Assembly: GCA_964023275.1 (NCBI GenBank)
Contig: OZ029914.1
Coordinates: 38,664,424-38,728,423, forward strand
Origin: Norana najaformis
Taxonomy: Eukaryota > Annelida > Clitellata > Crassiclitellata > Hormogastridae
Length of the DNA stretch: 64,000 nucleotides
Direction: 5' to 3'
Shown piece by piece: positions 18,796 through 30,598 of the stretch. The notes under the pieces are model-generated. The model did no database searches and had not been told where the DNA came from. It saw nothing but the letters and a program-made list of their open reading frames with translations. Each line of letters starts with the position of its first letter. The stretch's first letter is position 1. The position numbers and the translations under genes were made by a program.

Positions 18796-20930
18796 TACGT
18801 TTATCGTTGCAATTAACTATCAAATAATAATTCCGAGGTTGGCTTGACTTTTAAAAAATTGTACGAACTTAAAAATATTTCAAGTTTCAGGTCAGTATTG
18901 ATTTAAATGTCACAGATGCGCCTGCAATACGAAAAAAATAGGCAAAAAAGTTTAAATTGCGTAAGTGTTTTCGTTACTGACAATTAAACTGATTTGCAAG
19001 CGCTTTAGTAGAGGTGCGAATATGATCCGAAACTGCACAAAATTTGCTAAAGACTAACTCCAGTAAAGCAAACTCAGGCAAAGACTATCAAATCATGAAC
19101 AAATTTCGAACAAACACCGTATAATTACTCTTCTTGCTCGTCTAAATCGAAGTGCAAAAAGGGCGACCGATAATTCGACTGGCCCTATAGCTTTGTAACC
19201 AAATCGTCGTTTCTTAAATTAGGCAAAGAAAAGAAAACTAGAGTTCAGCAATTCCCAAAAACCTGCTTAATTCATTAATCTCTTATACTCTGCTTATCAA
19301 CAGCATGACCTACATATCTGAGTTACATAGTTATTCACAATTCAAATGGTAACGTATTTTACAATACGGCAAATGATATGTCGTAAATAAGATTGGGGTT
19401 ATATTTGTGAAATGTTTAACAGAGGTCAAATTCTTAGACTGGGACAATAATAGGTTTATCGTCCAAAGTTTTTATTTTTTGAGAATCTAAGGGAATGTGC
19501 TAATATCTTCCAACTGCCTTCAGAGCTGAGCTCACGCTGTCGGTATTGTAAAAGTAGCTTTTAGCAATTTCTATTAAAATTCAACTTTTCAATGGTGATT
19601 TTTGTTAGAACCGATACTCTTAAGAAACAGATTTTGATCGACACTGATATGATTGACTTGCAACGTAGTTACAAGGTGTCTAGAGGAGTTCGGTGATGAG
19701 ATCTCACCGTCAGCGAGTTTAAATGGTATTTTTAGCGTCTCTATTGAAAGCTTAAATTTCGAAAAAACCATTTAGTTAGTTAGTTGTTCAGACGCTTAAA
19801 CAATGTTAAATGCCCAACCGAGGGATTCCCATTCAGAGTTGACAGTTGACAGCATGTTCAGAGTGCCTGGACTGCGTTGCGTTGAAGATGCCGAAAGAAG
19901 CGGCCGATGAAGTCCGCAGCACACGATAGCCTCTCCGTCCAGCAGGATTTAGGAAGCAGAACGTTCGGATATCTATTGAATCAACAGGTCTGTGCAGGAG
20001 AATCATTCGTCGCCGGCCTTCCAGTGAGACAAAGAATCTCTCATCGATTCAAAGACTTTCCCGTCACAAACGGCGTACATAAGTTGCCGGTCTCAGGTTC
20101 AGCTGTTCGACTCAGCATCAGTTTGTCCTTTGAACAAATGAAGTGGACCAATAGCGGTGAGGATTTAGTGATACGTGACCATATGCTATCGAAAACATAT
20201 AAAATCATATCGGTATGCGAAAGATAACACTAAATTCAAAGTCAGTAGCAGTAGAAGTCCGAAAATATTTATAAAAATTGTCAAACAAATTCCGCGTTTA
20301 AAAAAAGAAATTTGCCTAAATTGCAGAAAGGGCAAACATATGACCAGCGTGGCCGTAGACATGTGTATACTTAATGCGTCTTAGTTAAAATAATTACAAA
20401 ACTTTGATAATAATTTTTAGACAATTATAGGCTAATTATTAAAACAGTGGAAATAGAGGTCAACGCTTTGGCCATTTTTTATGGTCTAATGACTCACGTG
20501 ACAGGAATTAGGTAGTCTTCAGCAACCAACCAACAACTTTATAGAAAATGTCTCAATAAACGACCCTAAAGTTACCAAATAAAAGTATATAGGTCGATTG
20601 TCTTTAAATCTAGTCCTTGCCTATACGTCCTTCAGCTAGGAACGATCTTTGAATTATCCGAATTCGATTTTCAACTTTCAGTTTCACTCTTTCAAAAAAT
20701 AATTTATTTTCTGGTAGTTATCCCCCACTGGCCTCTAACTTGCTCGCAGTGAAAACAACCAGTCTTCATTCAAGCAAAATAAGCCTTAAAAGTAAAGCAA
20801 TAAAGCTAGCAGTTTGTTACGAGCAAGATGGAAAGGCAAATTTTAATCTAAAGTTGACGCATTTGTCGCACTATTTGTACACACGTAAAAACGGTTCTGT
20901 GGACATCGGGTCTTTTGCGTTTCGTTGCAG
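18796..20930. other. Long intron segment of gene A
   Basis: Mostly AT-rich with no recognised exon. A 106-codon plus frame (19907-20227), in a GC-richer island, and a 60-codon minus frame (19589-19771) match nothing I know. A pyrimidine-poor TTTCGTTGCAG acceptor closes the interval. Confidence 0.4.
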
Positions 20931-21103
20931 ACTGTGGCAATACGTTGTACTCTGAACTTAGCGGACGAATTTCATCTCCCTATAATCCGGGAGTTCATCG
21001 GTATGCCCTAAATTGTACCCATTCCATCGCAGTACCTGCTGGACATAAAGCCGTTGTTAACTTTTTGACATTCAACATTGAGCTCCGAGATCACTGGACA
21101 GTA
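20931..21103 (+). CDS. Gene A exon: CUB domain 1, N-terminal half
   Basis: Encodes the first half of a CUB domain, an extracellular beta-sandwich module for protein or glycan binding. The exon starts in phase 1 so that the split codon becomes Asp, giving D-C-G-N. Then G-R-I-S-S-P-Y-N-P-G, L-N-C-T-H-S-I-x-V-P-A-G-H and the closing H-W-T follow. The two cysteines are the first CUB disulfide pair. Donor GTAAGT begins at 21104 and leaves phase 0; an in-register alternative donor three bases earlier (GTAGTA) is weaker. The sibling exon at 24860 is clearly homologous. N-C-T is a potential glycosylation site. Confidence 0.88.
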
Positions 21104-22001
21104 GTAAGTATTGAAATACCTAAGGAAGATGTGCCATATTTGCTGCATGCATTTCTAATGAGTGATGGCCCATTTTCCTGTTGGGAACAGAGCTTGGAGT
21201 ACACTGAGTACGACATTTTGATTGCGAATCAAAAGTTGTGAATGCTTACTGTTTAGTCCATTAACGCACCGATATCAATGCAAGTTTTGAAAAAATGTTA
21301 TAATTTAAAGCAATAAATTTATTTCACCTTAAAGGCAGCCATAATGATGCTGAACATAAATGCTCGATATTGATTCTTGTCAGCCAAAGAGCGGTCTGGC
21401 CGATACAGACATCTGTTTATATATGTCCTTCAGCACCTGCGAGTTTTATTTTAAAAAAAGGTTTGGGTGGATGATTTGAGGTATATTGGGTCTGTCAGAC
21501 CTATGGTCCTAGTATACACACCCGTTCCCATTTACAGCGGAATGTACCTATAACTTTATAGGCTGCTTTCATTACTTGTTATATATTTTGTTGTCTTTTC
21601 CTCTTGACTGATTTTATTTCATGTTTTAATATATTGTTATGGCGGAGTATTATGATTGTTATACTGTAATTACTATATTGTGACATAAATCCGCTACTGG
21701 AGGAGAGAACTGAGTAGGAGAACTTGGATTACCGCTGAATGACATCTCGTGGGTTAATGGGTCTCTTTATTTACTGTTATGTAATATATGAAAGCTCAGT
21801 TGCAAGTAGATTGTTCTTGATATCTAAACCAAACCAAATATTTTGAAGCTAGACCTTGTATGGCAGCTTTGTGTAAGCCAAATTTACGCGCTTCAGGTCT
21901 ATTTGATTTGTGGGGTTTCAGAGGTCTGGGCCGAACCGCCACCTTGGTCAAACGCCATGCGCAAAACACTTCGATTGACGAGTTTAATCTTTCTTTGTTA
22001 G
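21104..22001. other. CUB-internal intron
   Basis: Phase-0 intron of about 900 bases. No repeat or exon was recognised; the last 20 bases are T-rich and end TTTGTTAG. Confidence 0.6.
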
Positions 22002-22170
22002 GTTTCATGTGAAAATGGGAATGCCTTTACTTTTAACTCGTCAAGTTTCTTCGGTTCAACTTTGCCCTCAGTTTTGACCATTGCATCTTGCAATCTTGTA
22101 AGAATTTGGTTTTACCTGGGTACATATTATCCCGGATCAGGTTTCAGTCTCGATTATGATATTATACCAG
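22002..22170 (+). CDS. Gene A exon: CUB domain 1, C-terminal half
   Basis: Completes the first CUB domain: V-S-C-E-N, S-T-L-P-S-V-L-T-I-A-S-C, L-V-R-I-W-F, then G-F-S-L-D-Y, the terminal strand pattern of CUB folds. It enters in phase 0 after TTTGTTAG and ends CCA-G with donor GTAAAT at 22171, phase 1. That is compatible with either a following CUB or SRCR exon. Together with 20931-21103 the domain is about 114 residues, the usual CUB size, with four cysteines. Confidence 0.88.
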
Positions 22171-22329
22171 GTAAATATTCGTTCAGCATCAACATTTTTA
22201 GCTGTTACTTTTTTCTTTACTTACACATTATTTCATTAACAAGCAATTCATATTTCAGTCTCATTTATATGATTAGAATAAAATATATGCAAGATATATA
22301 TCGACTTACCTGATAAGAAACCAAAGTAT

Positions 22330-22740
22330 TCACCCGTGTTAATCACCCTGTAATTGTTGTCTATGAGATTCAAGTTGCTGCCACTCTAACTCGAAGTCTG
22401 CATGCCTTGTTCTCGCTAGCTCTTCGGGTTGTTACAGTCTTCTTTATCCGGCCAAGTTGGCTTGTGTTGGCTGTCTTTAGTCGCCTTCCTCTCTTTCTTT
22501 ACTTTCTACCTCGACTTGCTCGTGTATTTTGTGCTCATCCAATGTGGCTTGGTCTAACCTTCTTTGATCGGAAACTGCTTACTCCTATCGAATGTCCAGA
22601 CCTGCAGCTTTAGAAGTGTATTAGTGACAGTGTAGGAGGTTTATTTCATTGGCTTCCACTCTGATTTCACTTAGCCACCAGCTTTTTCAGCTTCGCCTTT
22701 CTAAATAAAGCGTCTCGACTCAATCTATTTATCTCTCAGT
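22330..22740 (+). mobile_element. Probable degraded LINE fragment
   Basis: The plus strand has a 68-codon hydrophobic/arginine-rich frame (22407-22613), then G-L-F-H-W-L-P-L and a TAAATAAAG end, resembling the thumb region of a CR1/L2 LINE. Divergence is high and no RT motif survives. Confidence 0.35.
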
Positions 22741-23224
22741 TTTCCAGTTACACCTAATTAATGACTGCTTCAGCCGTTCTGTATCCAGTTTCTTAATATC
22801 TCTATACATGTTTTCTGTCGAGAATTGTTCCATCATATTGAAATGGGTAACCCTTTGCAATAACATGTTTTACAACATGCAATAAAGCGCAAAATACCGT
22901 AGATTTTAAGCCAGAGTCTCATCCCACCGACCAACTGATACTGATACGCTCGGGACGTTCCAACACTTCTTGACTTGTCATTTCTACGTTGCTTAAACTG
23001 AAAATCGCGCCCACTGTCGCACCCTGTAACTTTCTTCTTACTTACTCTCTGTTACATAATTTACTAAGCTAACTAATTCTACCTCTCGTCGCAGTAAGCA
23101 GAGTTCTACACTACTCTGTGTAATCTCAATGCAAGATCCTTTAAAGGAACTATATGGTTGTAATTCATGCAAGTGCTTGAGCATGGGTGCGTGATTATAT
23201 ACAGTGATCATCTGTTGAGTTTCA

Positions 23225-23485
23225 CGTTAATATGCCTAGTTAGCTACATCGGTAAGTGCGTACGCCAAGGAGCCTCTGTGCGTGAGGATCCCTGGTTCGC
23301 GTTCCGGTCGTGGCTTATTTCAGAGATTTAAATCTCGGGCTAGTACGGTCCGTGCACGGGGACCTTAAATGGCGTGGTGTCCATTCAAACGGGCAGCGGT
23401 GGTGAAGGATCTCACCCGATTAATTCATTGCAGAATGACCAGGGTCGAGGCTATACGATCGCTATATAAAACCTATACATATAAC
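23225..23485 (+). mobile_element. tRNA-derived SINE
   Basis: The head resembles a tRNA gene with RNA polymerase III promoter boxes: an A-box-like TAGCTACATCGGTAAG (about 23239) and a B box GGTTCGCGTTCC (23293). These are followed by about 150 bases of unrelated body. The end CGCTATATAAA is shared with the LINEs in this window (GCGCTATATAAG), as expected if a LINE mobilises it. The cloverleaf is too degraded for a functional tRNA. Confidence 0.6.
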
Positions 23486-24859
23486 CCTTGCCACTTACCT
23501 TACCAAGTGCTTAGCAAAGAATGTTTCTCTGATGTGTCATAGGATACTGAGATTTCAGTTAATTATTTAATACGAATTATTGTCAATCAGTTCATACGAC
23601 AAATGAGATAGGTAATTACACTCTAATCAACCTATCTAAAGCCAGCATTCATTATACGAAAAAATAATACTATTAATACATCCCTCTCTTGTTAGGCGTC
23701 AAGCCTTCTGACTCCCACATCCCGATGTAGTCAGTTTCTCGGATTCACCGCTCTTGTCACCGTATACTTTTCCACACAGACCGTCGTGCAGTTGAAATGG
23801 CGTCTTTCGCATACTATAGGATTACCGCCAAATCTTTCGAACAACGTTAACTCGTTTCTCTTCAGAGAATATGTATAAGTGTTCAACAGTTCGCACAACA
23901 ACCAGTTGACACATGAATTGGCTTATTTTCGAACTACAATAACGTCCAACGCGACGTATTATAAATTGCTTCAGCCAACACGGCCAGCAATGTTAAAGTC
24001 GCCACGTTTCACTCGGATCACCTTTCAAGACCGAAACAAACTAGCGAAGTTTCTCCATCACTCTATTCTCTACACGTTTTAACGAGTCTTTAGTTATTTG
24101 GCTAGCTATAAATCGTCCAGTTTACAGATGAGACTGGGAAATTGCGACTTATCTTTCACAGCGATCCATACACTGACACGCCCAACTCAGAACTGACTAA
24201 ATTAATCGAACGAACTCGCTCAAACGTCCTGAAGAAAGATCGTCTGCTAATTCCGGTCAAAAATCCTTAGTCATTTGCAATAAAGTTTACTGGTAGGTTG
24301 CTTATATTGCAGTCCTTGTCATAGCACAGTTCATACCCATATATCCCAGTTAATATCAATTAACTACCTAAGCTGGCCAAAATTAACACTAAATAATTAA
24401 TCTACATACTGGACTGCTTAATATACTAACAATCGACATGACTATAATCAACACTCGATCTACTAAATTATACCAAAATCTACATAAAAAAACTACATTT
24501 TAAAAATATACATAAGAAATTCGCGTACAAAAAAAGACAAATGCAAATCAACAGAAGGATGGCTACATCCACACATAATACTTATATAACAATTTAATGA
24601 ATCAACTTCCTGACATATATATCGTTCAGACCATATTCACCTAAATCTAGACATAAATTCTAGTCAAAATCTAATCAAAAAAGCTTATTGTTCAATTATA
24701 TTCATTGCTGTTTAGTCTCTACTAATAGCCTTCTCGAACAATTATATACATCTGGCACTCACTTTTAAAATGTTCTAGCAATTGTTGAAAATCTCTCAAC
24801 CATAACAATGTATATGTAATGAAGATGTTCTGTGGTCGTTTTCTTACGTTTATTTGCAG
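23486..24859. other. Intron segment without recognised gene
   Basis: AT-rich intron with a GC-richer patch (23690-24080) holding a 67-codon frame of no known family. The last 60 bases are T-rich and lead to TATTTGCAG, the acceptor of the next CUB exon. Confidence 0.4.
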
Positions 24860-25038
24860 ATTGCAGCAATAAGACCCACTCTGGAGAAATAGGAACAATT
24901 TCATCTCCAAGTTATCAGAATCCCATGCCGTATCGGAATGGCCTAAATTGTACCTATTTCATCTTAGTCCCATCTACTCATAAAGCCGTTGTTACCTTTC
25001 TGGCATTCACTACCGAGTCACCAAATGATTGGCTAACA
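24860..25038 (+). CDS. Gene A exon: CUB domain 2, N-terminal half
   Basis: Homologous to 20931-21103. The split phase-1 codon gives Asp, then C-S-N, G-T-I-S-S-P-S-Y-Q-N-P, L-N-C-T-Y-F-I-L-V-P, K-A-V-V-T-F and N-D-W-L-T. Donor GTAAGT at 25039 leaves phase 0. N-C-T is conserved from CUB 1 as a potential glycosylation site. The two CUB domains clearly arose by duplication of a two-exon unit. Confidence 0.88.
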
Positions 25039-25838
25039 GTAAGTATTGAAACATCAAATGCAGATTTGACTTGCATCCAACATGCATTTCTAATGATTTA
25101 AGGCCACTCGAATAAATCTAACAAGGTTGCGTCAGATTTATGGCCCTCTAATGCACGCCCATATTCCTTGCAACACACAGAGCGACAACTTTGTTTGATG
25201 GACCGTTGCTTTCATACCTTTACATCAATAGTTTGGCAAATTACTGTGATTATTATAATTACTCTATTGTCATCTAATTCCACTACTGGTGAGAAAATCA
25301 CTTGTCTAAATTGGGAGAAGACCAAGCTGCGAAAGAGAAAACTGTACCTGGAAGAGGTGACGTCGTTACCGGTAAAACTTCGCTTGTATAAGAAATAGTC
25401 TTGCCCTGTGCAGCCGCATCATTTAAAAATTGAAACTGTTATATTATAGTATTTCTGTCATTTTTGTAAAGAAATAATGGATTTTGCTTCCATTACACTG
25501 AGACTCTGTTAGCACAGTATAATTTTAAAGCTATTTAAATATTATGCAAACAAATTTAAGCAAACAAATGCAGACTACCGTATTTGCATAGCCTACATTT
25601 TACTGCGTTCACCAACAGTTACCTTTGAACTTCAATTTAGCAAGAGAAATTGCGTATTTAAATCTAAAATACAAAAAGCCTGTTTTATTCAACTGCAAAT
25701 CATATCTAAAACAAATCAAATGCTTCTAAAATCGACATTTTTTTACAACAGATTCAGGGTTTCTAAGGTCTGAACAGAAACTGGAAAAGCTGTTTCCGCA
25801 GGTAGAACCACTTTGACTTAGTCTTTTATGTTTGCTAG
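25039..25838. other. CUB-internal intron
   Basis: Phase-0 intron of 800 bases, similar in length to the 898-base intron of CUB 1. The 76-codon plus frame at 25168-25398 has no known match. Confidence 0.55.
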
Positions 25839-26001
25839 GTTTCATGTACCACTGGAGAAGCCTTCAACTCGTTACGTTTCTCCGGTTCAGATTTTCCCAC
25901 AGATTTGACCATCCCATCTTGCAACATTGTAAGAATATGGTTTCATACAGGACACAATGTGACCAACACAAGTTTCAGTCTTTCTTATAAAATTGTGCAA
26001 G
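25839..26001 (+). CDS. Gene A exon: CUB domain 2, C-terminal half
   Basis: Homologous to 22002-22170. It reads V-S-C-T-T, S-L-R-F-S-G-S, L-T-I-P-S-C-N-I-V-R-I-W-F and then S-F-S-L-S-Y, ending CAA-G in phase 1 before donor GTATAT (26002). Two N-x-T/S sequons sit close together (N-V-T, N-T-S). The next coding exon in compatible phase is the transmembrane exon 3.6 kb downstream. Confidence 0.87.
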
Positions 26002-26762
26002 GTATATATTTATTCACCTTAAATATTATTTTGCTTTAATTTTTCTCTATTTTCTTTAAAACGTACATTATTTACTTATCTATGCTAAATTTTATTATAT
26101 GCAATTAATGAAAATGGATGTCGTAGTCTAGTTTAATAATCAATGTGTCGGCGACCTTCGAAATTATCTATCGATCTATCTATGACTCTTAGAGTCTTCC
26201 GATATCTAGCACCGCCCTCACTTGAGGAAAAGCATAAAGTCTTCGTTATTTGTTTGAAATTAATTAAAAGAGTTCAAATATGACAGTACTTCTATGGCCA
26301 GCATGAAAAGTTCTCTAAATTGTTAATGTCAGCACTATTCAGCGTCATTTGAAACCGAATAAATCAACTGACTGACACAACATGATCTCTATAATTCAGA
26401 TCCTAGACACTGTCTATGCAGTATAGTCGCTCTCTCAATATATGTAGCACAAAACCCGTCGAGTCATTAAGATATAACCGACCATCAATATGACTCATCG
26501 CTGACATCAAACCATTTTAACGCAACAACGCACATAGGATGAACTGTATGCCAGCCGATGTTAGACTAACCATTCACCATCCTTGTGACAAGTCAACAAC
26601 CTGCTAACTCATCCCAAACGTCAACGTTCTTGGCGCTTCAGAGCTTGCGTTACACCTGCGTGTTATTTCGCATACTTGCTTTTTTTCCAAAACTTACTGA
26701 CTCAACACATTTACTGTGTCGGCGAAACAACCACGTTCATACTCAGGTTGCACGGCTGTGCA
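26002..26762. other. Intron segment
   Basis: AT-rich intron with no recognised element; the frame at 26585-26911 runs into the repeat-like region and has no known match. Confidence 0.4.
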
Positions 26763-27090
26763 TTAGGGTGGCCCTAATTTTCTCATTTTCGAAATTTGTA
26801 ACTCTAATTCTCTCAAATGGTTTCATTTTAGTAGAAACATTTTGGGTAAAATTTGAAGCAGATCGATTTGCATTTAGATGTCGCTCACGGGGTCCAAAGT
26901 TTACTATGTAATCAGCATGATACGAACTTTCATAAACTCTTATGCACGATACACACGGCTCTTTTACACAAGGTTCTTTGCACACGAGTCTTTTGCACAA
27001 TCGGCAGTTGCACACGGCTCTTTTGCACACGTGTCCTTTTCCACATGGGTCTTTGCACACGCGACCGACTTCCTATATAAGACGATTAAC
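26763..27090 (+). repeat. Possible transposon terminus and imperfect ~17-bp tandem repeat
   Basis: TTAGGGTGGCCCTAATTTTC (about 26763-26782) looks like the end of a DNA transposon. From about 26945 to 27062 there are six to seven imperfect repeats of a GCACACGGCTCTTTT-type unit, followed by CTATATAAG (27073-27081). A promoter-like arrangement lies directly ahead of the decayed protein at 27330-28215. The matching other terminus was not found. Confidence 0.4.
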
Positions 27091-27329
27091 TAGCCACAAC
27101 AGATGAGATGAACGTCCACTCACCGAGAGATAGTCGGATCCGAAGAAGACGAACGGAGTTCATGAAGATGGTCATAGGCGACACTCACACACCGAGAACG
27201 GTTGGAGCAGCAGACAAAGGAGACGATTTGAGCCGAGTAAGATGGCAACGCGTTCGCAAGCTTACCTAGTTAGCCGTGCAGAAGGGATACAAGGAATCAA
27301 ATTACCGTCAAAAAAGCAGGTCTGTGGCC

Positions 27330-28215
27330 ACTTTATGCATCACCACAGTATATCGAAAGAGTATAACAGCGACCAAGACCATACAGCAAGTCGAAGATTT
27401 CTGGTCCTGCGCTAGAATTCCTACCAAACATCGCTAACACTCGATCAAAAAGCTCCAGCAGATATTCTATGAATGACAGTGGCTGAAGAAGAACAAGGGT
27501 CGTCAGTCTCAGACTCAAACAGCCAAAGAGGCTATGTTTTTAGACAGGTTCGGGGAACTCTTTGATGTTGCGTAAGATAAAGCCATGCAGCTCATCGAGA
27601 ATTAAGGACAAGCTCTTCCTCGAATCACAGTGGAAAAGGTACGACCGACCTACATAACAGGACCCGACAAGGCGCTGCCCCAACAAGAGCAAAAGCAGAT
27701 GGAGAAAGAGGAGACGCTGCAAAGGAGGCGACAGCGATCCAAACTTCAGAAAGACGCCCTTTTGGAGAAAATTATGTTGGAGAGCAGCACTGACTCGGAA
27801 GAATGTGGCCGAAGCAGTGCACAACGAAATACGAGAATGGGGCCTGAAAGGCTTGGTCTAGGGCATGAGTTTCCACACCACCAGCTCTAAGACTGGCCGA
27901 CTATCAAGTGCCTGCGTCATTCTGGAACAGCTACTGGCTGGCCTCTTCTACACTTTGGCTGTCGACACCATATCATGGAACTTGTATTGGCTGCCACCTT
28001 TTGGAGTTTGTATAGGGCCTAGCCACGGACCAGAAGTCCTCGTCTTTAAACGATTTCAAGAACAATGGTCATCCATCGACAAAGAAAGATACGACGATGC
28101 CTTCTCCGATGATTTCGCCTCATCTAAGCTCATCGATGTCAGAAACGAAGTCATTGTATTCTGTTATCAGCAGCTGCAGAATCCGAAGATCTCGCTACCG
28201 ATGAATTTCTAGAAA
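27330..28215 (+). pseudogene. Decayed uncharacterised repeat-associated protein, N-terminal and middle part
   Basis: The plus strand reads, with several stops and frame changes, R-F-G-E-L-F-D-V-A (about 27550), a charged K/E/Q/R-rich helix (27690-27760), and V-C-I-G-P-S-H-G-P-E-V-L-V-F-K-R-F with W-S-S-I-D (about 28010-28080). I recognise this order from a multi-copy invertebrate protein family of unknown function. The expected C-terminal part is not downstream on this strand but at 28629-28988 on the opposite strand. Probably a transposon-encoded or transposon-carried gene; assignment rests on memory of the pattern. Confidence 0.45.
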
Positions 28216-28628
28216 GTCTTGAAATCAAGTATTTTGCTGTCACCTTTTTTACAACTATGACTTTGGCAGAAATCAAAATACACCGAATACAAAGTAGGGT
28301 AGCACTTATTTATATGGCAAAATTAATTCCGAAGCAATATTAAGTCTCACCCCATATCAAGATATTCCTTATAATAAAAAATATTATGTGCAAGTTTTCA
28401 GCGAAATATTTTAGTATTTATAGGTCGCTCAACGACCCTAATATTTAGCCATATAGAGTAAATAGTAGAATTCGAAGATGTTGCCTCCAGTTTGACTAAG
28501 CCATGCAAAAATCATGTTGCAATGAAAACTACTGTTTTGATGTTAATTTAACAGTCTCGAACCGATACAGAATAGTTTTTAAAATAAAATTACTGTATAC
28601 TGAATGTATAGTATGAAAGCTTTCCAGA

Positions 28629-28988
28629 CTATTCGATAACTTGAAGTGCATACTGCAACTGTTCTTCACTCTTAAAACGCTCTGTCTGTGCCGTGTCTTG
28701 GATCATGGCGAGATTTCTCTCAGCATGATCGTTGTTGACTGCTAGTGTGCTGACGATTGCCTCTGCAGCCTTGAATTCATCCACAATGTTCCATGTATCA
28801 GGGTCTTTGGTTAGTAATCCAACCGGCATGCCCAGAGTTACAAACACATTTCTGCTCCGCTTTGTCACGAAATCAACAAGAGTCTTCTGTTGTACCGTCG
28901 CCAAGTCCACTTCTATGCGTTTCAGTGGGTCGTATGCTCCTTTCTCTGTTGATGTTTTCAGCATGGCCCGTTTTGTGGTCAAGTCCAC
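28629..28988 (-). pseudogene. Same uncharacterised family, C-terminal part, inverted
   Basis: A 119-codon minus frame reads L-V-D-F-V-T-K-R-S-R-N-V-F, L-G-M-P-V-G-L-L, then V-N-N-D-H-A-E-R-N-L-A-M-I-Q and E-E-Q-L-Q-Y-A-L-Q-V-I-E. I associate the N-D-x-A-E-R and E-E-Q-x-Q-x-x-L-Q-V-V signature with the C-terminus of the family seen at 27330-28215. The head-to-tail order is broken by an inversion, or two copies inserted in opposite directions. Confidence 0.45.
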
Positions 28989-29607
28989 CTCCGAATCAAA
29001 GGTTGAGAAGGATCAAATCCTCGTAAAGACACCATAGGTGACCGACTAGCTTGCGTGAAGTAGCAGCACTGATATCGCGATCAGGGTAGACATAAGTTGC
29101 TGCAGGAAGAGCTGGTCATTCGTAGCTGCTTTGGAAGCCACAGGTGCCAAGAACCAGAACTTGATGTAAAGTTTTGCGAGAAATATATTCACACGTAGCA
29201 GTCCCCGAGATTCTCATGCCGAAAGTTTGAACTGCGACCTGAAGAGTCAAACTTTGATGCTGTATATTCTCTAGAAAGTCATAGTTTTAAAAAGTGAAGG
29301 CAAATTACTTGGTTTCAAGTTTCTCTAAAAATTCATCGAAAGCGTGGTCCAGAGATTGTCGGATTATTCGGCTGAGATTCAGACATCATCAGTGCAATCC
29401 AACGACATTTGTATCTTTCATCAACAATAGTACGCAGCCTATACGAAAGTTACTTGATAGCCTGAAATTATTGTTACAATTTATAAAACCCACCAACCAA
29501 TTTCTCAAGGTTCGATTTTTGTTCTAGTACCCATTGAATTATTTGATTTGAAAATGATTTGGTAAGTTTTACTGATTTAAACTTATGAAGAAAGTTTGTC
29601 GCAGCAG

Positions 29608-29736
29608 CTACTGCAGATCAAAATCCGAATTCAAGTACGAATGTACTTGTGGTGTCAGTACTTGCAAGTCTACTGGGTCTATGTATTCTTTTCGTGATAA
29701 TGTTCATCATCGGCACTACTTACAAAACTAGACAAG
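29608..29736 (+). CDS. Gene A exon: stalk and transmembrane helix
   Basis: The exon enters in phase 1 and reads a short polar stalk (T-A-D-Q-N-P-N-S-S-T-N). A single hydrophobic segment of about 23 residues follows (V-L-V-V-S-V-L-A-S-L-L-G through F-I-I-G), then the basic stop-transfer T-Y-K-T-R-Q. Donor GTAAGT starts at 29737, phase 1. The helix has no charged residue, so association with a separate signalling adaptor through a membrane charge pair is not suggested. The acceptor is a tandem CAGCAG (29602-29607), so an isoform starting at 29605 with one extra alanine is likely. Type I orientation is inferred from the upstream SRCR and CUB domains. Confidence 0.85.
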
Positions 29737-30030
29737 GTAAGTTTCCCACTAACATATTGTTTATCTATGGTGAGTTCTTGTGCTGCTAGAAAGAAAAATA
29801 TAGTGCAAGAAGGTTAATGGTCGAGTTTCAATCCGATGGCCTTGTACTATTGCAATTTTGGTACGACTGTTTTGTTAATGCTTCTTTTGAAATTCATTGT
29901 TGAACTTTTGGTAGAATTTTTGTCCTGTAAAGGTAACATACTTCAAATATTAATGTTATTGTTTTGTGCGGTACCAACGGTCTGTGTTTTTTATCTTATT
30001 CGTGAGTATAAAAAATGACAAAATATGGAC

Positions 30031-30420
30031 TTACCTTAACGGAAAAATCTCTATACAGGATATCCGAGTATCCTGAGTATTTTCCGACAGGTACGTCCAC
30101 TTTGCGGAAGGTAGCGCCTGCCAGTGACTAAATCCTGTCGGGTCCCATTTCCTCGAAGTATAGCGAGGCCGTCTTCCGAAAGATACGGATGAAGACCTCA
30201 GCGGCAAAAGGAGCGGAGGATCTCCACGAAAGCAACGGTCCTTGCCACCGTAGACCATGCTATTTCAACAGTCGACACACCATAACAAATTCTGACCACA
30301 GTACAGTTAATAATAAATGGAGGAACAATTGAGCAGCGTTTCGGAGAGAGATTTGCTAAATTCGCAGTGGGTGATAGCATCTGAAAGACCTTCCGCGAGT
30401 ACTTCACGGATGCATCCTAG
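30031..30420. other. GC-richer island, unidentified
   Basis: A block clearly richer in GC than the intron around it, with two overlapping minus frames (30031-30258 and 30198-30407). Probably a transposon or retrocopy fragment. I do not recognise the peptide. Confidence 0.3.
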
Positions 30421-30598
30421 AAACATCCGGTTTTAGCAACGAAGCTGAGGAGAGAATGAATCACACGTTACATATAAACTCATTCAGAAGAACGTCAGAA
30501 AAGATTGGATGCAAAGATGGATGAATATACAAAATTACAAATAGCAATAAATGGAAACAAAATCACAATTGCACTGTGGAATAATTATCAAAAATAAT

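Noticed and set aside
21241..22000. Extending the CUB 1 frame past 21103 to the stop at 21239-21241
   Set aside because: The conserved GTAAGT at the same place as in CUB 2, and the matching phase-0 second half at 22002, favour splicing over read-through.
23239..23310. Possible tRNA gene
   Set aside because: A- and B-box-like sequences are present, but I could not fold a proper acceptor stem and anticodon arm, and a SINE-like body and tail follow.
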